A stretch of DNA of 19,843 bases, taken from assembly GCA_017849395.1 (NCBI GenBank), contig JAFIHO010000184.1, positions 1-19,843 of the forward strand, in the 5' to 3' direction. The stretch is from Hyphomicrobiales bacterium (lineage in GTDB: Bacteria > Pseudomonadota > Alphaproteobacteria > Micropepsales > Micropepsaceae). Shown here piece after piece: positions 15,257 to 19,843 of the stretch. The stretch's first letter is position 1; every line of letters begins with the position of its first letter. The notes under the pieces were generated by a model. The model saw only the letters and a program-made list of their open reading frames with translations. It was not told the DNA's origin and ran no database searches. The translations under genes and the position numbers were made by a program.

Positions 15257-16804
15257 CTAGTCCGCCTGTGCCTGACCGGCCTTTTCCAGGCTGTCGGACA
15301 GGCCCGGGAAGGCTGCCAGCAGCGCGGCGAGGCGCGCGCGGGCGTCTTCGTTGGTTGAGGTGATGGGCGTGGAAAGCGCGAAGGCCGCGGAATGGCCATG
15401 GACGATGCCGGACTTGAACTCCAGCAGCCGCACCATCAACGGCGAGACGGTGAAGCGTCCGTCGATCCAGTAGACCGACCAGACCATGCGCTTGGCGTTG
15501 CCGAACAGAAGAACGGATTCATGGAAGGCGACATCCGTGCCGTTCACTGGCGCGTGGGAGATCCGGCTTTCGATCTCATGCCATTGCGTCACGTTCCAGA
15601 AGTGATTGAGCGATCCCAGCAGCGAGAAGGCGTTGCGGTCGCGGATGTAATACATCGTATCGATGTCCACCGGCGCGGCCTGGTCGTCCCGCGCCAGCGT
15701 GGCCTGGGTGCGGGCGGCGCCGCGGATGAAGGTGATCGCCCAGTCGCCGGACGGCACCTGGCGCGGCCATCCTGGCACATCGGCTACCCGGTCCAGCGCG
15801 GGCTGGCTGACGGTGCTGGGCGCGCGGTCGGAGATGAAGGCGGCGGCAGGACCGACCGCCAGCAGCGCCAGCGCACCCGCCAGCGTGGCGAGCAGCGGCA
15901 TCGCGCGGGTCGCGCGGATATGCCCGGGGGCGGGCGGCGCGTCCACTTCGACATCGCGATAGCGTGATCCGACGAACATCAGGGTGAAGATGATGGCGAC
16001 CGCGAAGGCCCAGCCATAGACCAGATGGTCGAAGCCCGCCGCGACTTCATTGTTGGTGTAATTGGCGACCATCACGGTCAGCAGCGCGCGGATGCCGTTG
16101 CCGACGATGGGAAACACCAGGCTGGCCAGCATGAACAGGGCGATCTTGTGCCAGCGGCGGTACATCAGATGGGCGAACAGCATGCCCAGCGCGATGGTGG
16201 CTACCAGGAAGCGCAGCCCGGCACAGGCTTCGGCGATTTCGTAGCGGCCATTCACCAGGTCGAACATCAACCCGTCCTGGTAATAGGGGATCGAGAACAG
16301 GTTGAGTCCGACGCGGACGAATTCGGCGGTGATCTGCTGCAGCGGCGGGATCAGATACTGGCCGGTGGGCACAAGGAAGAAGAGATAAAGACAGGGAAAG
16401 GCGATCCTGGCGAAGATATGCCGTCCAAGAATGGCCAGGATGAAAGCCTCGGCCATTCCGATCAGGGCGAATTGGCGGAATTCGGTGATGGTGGCGAAGC
16501 GGCCCACGAACCACAGCGCCACGAAGGGGATCGCGGCCAGCAGGCCCAGAGGCCAGGGCGATGGCGTGTCGGACAGCAATTCGTCCCGTTTTTCCCAGAT
16601 CAGCCAGGCCGAGATGGGCAGCACCAGGAAACAGTGCGAGTAGGCGGGATAGGCCCACCAAACGATCACCGCCGTGCGGATGTCCGGCCAGAAGGCTGCG
16701 CCCAGCGCCAGGAGCGCCGCGCCCAGCGCCAGAAGATGCAGCTTCCAGCTTTCCAGCGACGCGGAGGATGCGGCCTTGGCCGGGGTTTCGGCAATGCTGC
16801 TCAT
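15257..16804 (-). CDS. xrtA: Exosortase A fused to an EpsI domain
   Basis: 515 residues. The N-terminal part (about 20-280) is a polytopic membrane protein with the exosortase catalytic triad: Cys194 in EACAGLRFL, Arg239 in GNGIRALLT and His260 in FDHLVYGW. Exosortase A is an inner-membrane transpeptidase-like enzyme that cleaves the PEP-CTERM sorting signal of exported proteins. After another membrane helix (about 302-324) comes a soluble, probably periplasmic domain to the end, matching EpsI (DUF3485), with LDRVADVPGWPRQVPSGDW near its start and WSVYWIDGRF later. In many genomes EpsI is a separate gene or fused as here; its function is unclear. The ATG overlaps the stop of the sugar transferase gene by ATGA, and the amidotransferase follows after 3 bases. 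No PEP-CTERM substrate is encoded in this window. Confidence 0.95.
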   Translation of the reverse strand: MSSIAETPAKAASSASLESWKLHLLALGAALLALGAAFWPDIRTAVIVWWAYPAYSHCFLVLPISAWLIWEKRDELLSDTPSPWPLGLLAAIPFVALWFVGRFATITEFRQFALIGMAEAFILAILGRHIFARIAFPCLYLFFLVPTGQYLIPPLQQITAEFVRVGLNLFSIPYYQDGLMFDLVNGRYEIAEACAGLRFLVATIALGMLFAHLMYRRWHKIALFMLASLVFPIVGNGIRALLTVMVANYTNNEVAAGFDHLVYGWAFAVAIIFTLMFVGSRYRDVEVDAPPAPGHIRATRAMPLLATLAGALALLAVGPAAAFISDRAPSTVSQPALDRVADVPGWPRQVPSGDWAITFIRGAARTQATLARDDQAAPVDIDTMYYIRDRNAFSLLGSLNHFWNVTQWHEIESRISHAPVNGTDVAFHESVLLFGNAKRMVWSVYWIDGRFTVSPLMVRLLEFKSGIVHGHSAAFALSTPITSTNEDARARLAALLAAFPGLSDSLEKAGQAQAD

Positions 16805-18006
16805 CGCGCGCCCACCTGCTCCAGAGCGCTGTCGATGGCCGACAGCTGGTTGTTCCAGTCGTGATGCTTCTCGACATAGGTGCGGCCATTGGCGGCGACG
16901 ATTTCCCGTCCCGCGCCCGCCGCCCGCACGACGGCGTCGGCGAAACCGCGCGCGTCATTGGCGACCCAGATGTCGCGGCCGCTGGAAACCGCCAGCGCCC
17001 GTGATGCTTCTTCCGTCGCCACGGTGGGCACGCCCATCGCGAGCGCTTCCAGCACCTTGTTCTGTACGCCCCGCGCGATGCGCAGCGGCGCGACCACCAC
17101 GGATGCGGCCGCGACGTAAGGACGGACATCGGGCACTTCGCCGGTCACGACGACATCGGGATTGGCCAGCGCGCTGAGCGATGGCGCGGGCTGGGCGCCG
17201 ACCGCATAAAAGCGGGCATCGGGAATGCGCTGCTTCACCAGCGGCAGGATTTCGCGCGCGAACCAGGATGCGCCGTCCACATTGGGCCAGTAATCCATGC
17301 GGCCCGTCATCACGATGGGCGTCTCCTTGCACGGGAAGGGCGTGTCATATTGGCCGGGCGCGAAGTAATCCAGATTCACGCCGTTGCAGAAGGCGCGGAT
17401 GCGGTCGCGCGATTCCGGCGCGAGCCGGGCGAAGCTTTTAACCTCATGGTCGGAGACCAGATAGGTGTAGGCGAATTTGGCGGCGGCCTGGCGCTCCAGC
17501 TCCAGCAGTTTCTTCGCCTCGCGGCGATAGACCCAGGATGCGATCCGGCCGGTGGTGCCGGAATATTGCAGCCATTTGTCGGAATCCAGATCGACCATGT
17601 CGAACAGGACGCGTTCCGGCGGCAGATGGGGACTGTCCAGCAGATAGGGCGCCATGGCGGAGCTGAACACGACGGCGCAGTCGATCTTTTCGGTCTTCAG
17701 GACATGGTCCACCCAGGTCCGCATCTCTGTGCTGCGATAGACTTCGGCGGTGATGGACGCGCCATTGGCCAGCGCCTGGACGCTGGACAGCAGCTTGCGA
17801 TGGCGGGGCAGGGCGATCAGCTTGCAGCCGCCGGACGCCATCTCATGGACGATGCCCTCATAGGCGAAATCCGCCTGATCGTCGACGAAGCTGCCCAGGT
17901 ACAGTTGGTGCCGCGCCGCCAGATGGGTGAACAGCGCATGCGAGCGTATCTTGTCGCCCTTGTTGGGCGGGAACGGAAGGCGGTGGGACAGGAACAGGAT
18001 TTTCAT
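16801..18006 (-). CDS. XrtA-system sugar transferase (TIGR03087/stp1 type)
   Basis: 401 residues starting MKILFLSHRLPFPPNKGDKI, the characteristic opening of the PEP-CTERM/EpsH1-associated sugar transferase family. Other hallmarks are FDMVDLDSDKW (135-145), FCNGVNLDYFAP (206-217), TGRMDYWPNVDGASWF (234-249) and RGVQNKVLEALAMGVPTVAT (312-331), which is the nucleotide-sugar binding segment with Glu320. It is a cytoplasmic GT-B fold enzyme probably adding a sugar to the lipid-linked exopolysaccharide repeat unit; donor and acceptor are unknown. It follows the deacetylase gene by 16 bases and overlaps xrtA by four bases, so it belongs to the same transcript. No truncation is visible. Confidence 0.92.
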   Translation of the reverse strand: MKILFLSHRLPFPPNKGDKIRSHALFTHLAARHQLYLGSFVDDQADFAYEGIVHEMASGGCKLIALPRHRKLLSSVQALANGASITAEVYRSTEMRTWVDHVLKTEKIDCAVVFSSAMAPYLLDSPHLPPERVLFDMVDLDSDKWLQYSGTTGRIASWVYRREAKKLLELERQAAAKFAYTYLVSDHEVKSFARLAPESRDRIRAFCNGVNLDYFAPGQYDTPFPCKETPIVMTGRMDYWPNVDGASWFAREILPLVKQRIPDARFYAVGAQPAPSLSALANPDVVVTGEVPDVRPYVAAASVVVAPLRIARGVQNKVLEALAMGVPTVATEEASRALAVSSGRDIWVANDARGFADAVVRAAGAGREIVAANGRTYVEKHHDWNNQLSAIDSALEQVGAR

Positions 18007-18022
18007 CGTCTCCCCGCCGTGC

Positions 18023-18922
18023 TCATACCGGATAGACCGAGTCGACGCGCGACCAGGAGAAGGCTGACAGAATGCGCGACAGCCGCTGCTGCATCGCGCC
18101 GAGATTGGTGTAGTGCCGGATGCGGGTCTTGAGCGACGCGCCGGGAATGCGTGGCTGGCCGGGATCGATTTCCCAAGGATGGAAATAGAACATGGCCGGA
18201 CCTTCGGCGGCGATCTTCCCCAACTGGAAGCGCGACCACCAATAGGGCAGCAGCCGGAAATAGCCGCCGCCGCCCGCGGGCAGATTCATGCCGCCCAGGC
18301 GGAAAGAGGTGACAGGAATCTCCAGGAAATCGGAAGATGCGAAGGGGCGGAACGCGAAGCGCCGCGCTTCCGCCATGCCGTACAGCTCGTGGCGCATGCG
18401 ATAGCTGGAAGAGGAATATTTATAGCCCGCTTCCGCGATGGAATCATGCGCCCACAGATTGCGGCGCGTCACGGAGAAGGATGCGGCGCGATAGCCCTTC
18501 ACGGGCTTGCCGCCCAGGTCTTCCAGCAGCGCCTTGGAGTCTTTCAGATCGGCCAGCAGCGCGCTGCGGTTCAGCGAGTCGCAGCGGCGATGTTCCAGCC
18601 CGTGGCTGCCCAGTTCGTGGCCTTCATCGACGATGCGCCGGATCAGCGCGGGATATCGCTTCGCGACCCAGCCAAGCGTGAAGAAGGTTGCCTTCGCGCC
18701 GCGCGCCGCGAACAGGTCCAGTACCCGGTTGGTGTTGTCCGCCACCCGGCATTCATGGCTGTCCCAGTCCCTGCGGTCGATGGTCTTGAAAAAGGCCTCG
18801 ACCTGGAAATAGTCCTCGACATCGACCGTCATCATATTGCGGCCGGGCGCGGGCAGGGGCGCAACGCGGCCGGACCAGGCGGCGATGCGGTCGCTGTCTT
18901 CGGTGCGAATGGGCTGGTTCAT
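18023..18922 (-). CDS. XrtA-system polysaccharide deacetylase (DUF3473)
   Basis: 299 residues. It is a NodB-type (carbohydrate esterase 4) deacetylase with the XrtA-associated C-terminal DUF3473 extension. TVDVEDYFQVEAF (32-44) holds the catalytic and metal Asp residues (D34, D37), SHGLEH (106-111) supplies the two metal His (H107, H111), GYRAASFSV (143-151) is the third motif, and MFYFHPWEIDPGQPR (244-258) contains the conserved His248 and the DUF3473 hallmark. It should remove acetyl groups from N-acetylated sugars of the polymer. There is no signal peptide, as is usual for this subfamily, so the site of action is uncertain. The ATG at 18922 lies 12 bases after the ATPase stop, and the sugar transferase follows after 16 bases. 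In related clusters a FemAB-like gene often sits between these two; it is absent here. Confidence 0.93.
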   Translation of the reverse strand: MNQPIRTEDSDRIAAWSGRVAPLPAPGRNMMTVDVEDYFQVEAFFKTIDRRDWDSHECRVADNTNRVLDLFAARGAKATFFTLGWVAKRYPALIRRIVDEGHELGSHGLEHRRCDSLNRSALLADLKDSKALLEDLGGKPVKGYRAASFSVTRRNLWAHDSIAEAGYKYSSSSYRMRHELYGMAEARRFAFRPFASSDFLEIPVTSFRLGGMNLPAGGGGYFRLLPYWWSRFQLGKIAAEGPAMFYFHPWEIDPGQPRIPGASLKTRIRHYTNLGAMQQRLSRILSAFSWSRVDSVYPV

Positions 18923-18934
18923 CGCGGCCGCTTT

Positions 18935-19843
18935 CTAACGGCCCGAATAGGCGTGCTGGAGCGCCACCGCGAGGCGCCGCATGAAATCTTCCTGCACGCC
19001 CAGGCGGCGGTCCAGCTCCGCGATCTGTTCGGACAGTTCATGCGCGACCAGATCCACCGGCGCGATGGCGGTGGACGGCACCGCGCCCGTGGCCAGGCTG
19101 TTGGCAGGGGCGGCATGGCCGTTGGTCTGCGCGTGACCGTTGGATTGTGCATGGCCATTCGCCGGAGCGGGTTCCTGGGCCTTGTTGAGCGCGCGTTCGC
19201 TGTCCAGGTCGGCGGCGACGCGTTCGACATCCGCGCGGGTGAAGCGGTGCAGTTCTTCCAAGAAGCCGTACAGCATCAGGCGGCTGCACAGATTGTTGAT
19301 CTTGCGCGGGATGCCGTCGGTGTGGTCGTAGATCGCGTCCACAGCGTCAGGCTCGAAATAGGGATCGCCTTCCCAGCCGACGCACCGCAGGCGGTGTTCC
19401 AGATATTCGCCGCATTCCTCTTTCGACACCGCGCCTAAGTGATAGGAGGCGATGATGCGCTGGCGCAGCTGTTCCAGATCCTGGTGCGCCAGAAGGGTGC
19501 GGAACTGGGGCTGGCCGATCAGGAAGCTCTGGAAGGGCGCCGACGCGCCGACCTGGAAGTTGGACAACATGCGCAACTCTTCCAGCGCTTCGATGGAGAG
19601 GTTCTGGGCTTCGTCCACCAGCAGCAGCACGCGCTTGCGGCTGCGATAGGCCTGCTGGAAGAATTCCTGCAACCGCAGCAGCAGGTTCGCCTTGTCGAAG
19701 GGCAGGTTGGTGAGGCCGAAAGCCGAGGCCACCAGCCGCAGCAGGTCCGCCCCGTTCAGCAGGGTGGTGACGACATGGGCCGAGATGATGCGGTTGGAAT
19801 CGATCGAGGCCGACATGCGCCCGACCAGCGTGGTCTTGCCCGC
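18935..19843 (-). CDS. XrtA-associated AAA ATPase (ExeA-like, 5' end beyond right edge)
   Basis: The frame runs open to the window edge; the last in-frame codons read AGKTTLVGR, the second half of a Walker A P-loop. The Met at 19816 is therefore internal, and some 40-50 N-terminal residues are missing. Counting from that Met: Walker B VLLLVDEAQNL at 63-73, the ExeA-type GQPQF at 101-105 with a following LRQRI, and GIPRKINNLCSRLMLYG (168-184). This is the TIGR03015 ATPase found in nearly all XrtA exopolysaccharide clusters; it resembles the general secretion ATPase ExeA and is thought to power or regulate polymer export. A linker with three NGHA repeats (220-235) leads to a predicted helical C-terminus (256-290). 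It is the first visible gene of the operon. Confidence 0.92.
   Translation of the reverse strand, partial: AGKTTLVGRMSASIDSNRIISAHVVTTLLNGADLLRLVASAFGLTNLPFDKANLLLRLQEFFQQAYRSRKRVLLLVDEAQNLSIEALEELRMLSNFQVGASAPFQSFLIGQPQFRTLLAHQDLEQLRQRIIASYHLGAVSKEECGEYLEHRLRCVGWEGDPYFEPDAVDAIYDHTDGIPRKINNLCSRLMLYGFLEELHRFTRADVERVAADLDSERALNKAQEPAPANGHAQSNGHAQTNGHAAPANSLATGAVPSTAIAPVDLVAHELSEQIAELDRRLGVQEDFMRRLAVALQHAYSGR
19112..19159 (-). repeat. NGHA tandem repeat in the ATPase linker
   Basis: Three consecutive copies of Asn-Gly-His-Ala, the first two followed by Gln-Ser and Gln-Thr, give an 18-base period. Codons differ between copies (for example AAT GGC CAT GCA against AAC GGT CAC GCG), so the repeat is better kept at protein than at DNA level. 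It lies in a low-complexity Ala/Pro/Asn linker between the AAA domain and the C-terminal helix. Confidence 0.6.

Noticed and set aside
18113..19438. 441-codon plus-strand frame
   Set aside because: Antisense across the deacetylase and ATPase genes; it spans two well-supported genes and has no domain.

Overview
The window is high-GC bacterial chromosome, most likely from an alphaproteobacterium. This rests on the codon use (third positions mostly G or C), the compact gene layout, and a XrtA (exosortase A) exopolysaccharide operon of the kind known from Sphingomonadales and neighbouring orders. The genus cannot be fixed from the sequence alone. No rRNA, tRNA, CRISPR array, insertion sequence or phage gene was seen.

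Left part (1-8447): the 5' end of an rnk-type regulator leaves the window at the left edge on the minus strand. A gene-poor stretch of about 700 bases follows, holding a perfect 25-base palindrome. Next comes a plus-strand pair: an 801-residue N,N-dimethylformamidase large-subunit homologue with a Tat-type signal peptide, then an APC amino-acid permease. Two minus-strand genes converge on this pair: a glycerate 2-kinase followed by a periplasmic serine beta-lactamase-family hydrolase. A plus-strand gene for a tandem PilZ (c-di-GMP binding) protein diverges from the kinase.

Middle part (8448-13331): after pilZ lie a REP-like double-hairpin repeat and an intrinsic terminator. Then comes a short plus-strand unit closed by a second terminator. 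It carries a strong ribosome site and a possible small protein whose frame has an early in-frame TGA. A GT4 glycosyltransferase follows, then a divergent drug-efflux pair, emrB (minus) and emrA (plus). The glycosyltransferase and emrB meet tail to tail inside a single CTAG, so each uses it as its TAG stop.

Right part (13325-19843): a tightly coupled minus-strand operon, transcribed right to left: XrtA-associated AAA ATPase (5' end outside the window), DUF3473 polysaccharide deacetylase, TIGR03087-type sugar transferase, exosortase A fused to an EpsI domain, and an asparagine-synthase-like amidotransferase. Gaps are -4 to 16 bases. By family knowledge this is the core of an exopolysaccharide and PEP-CTERM protein-sorting system: the ATPase and transferases act on glycan assembly or export, the deacetylase and amidotransferase modify the polymer, and XrtA processes PEP-CTERM proteins at the inner membrane. 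No PEP-CTERM substrate is encoded here. The PilZ protein and the GT4 enzyme could link the system to c-di-GMP control, but that is inference.

Most of the window consists of known families. The least explained items are the exported dimethylformamidase-like protein with its permease partner, the small unit at 8600-9080, the 25-base palindrome, and two inverted repeats lying directly against start codons.
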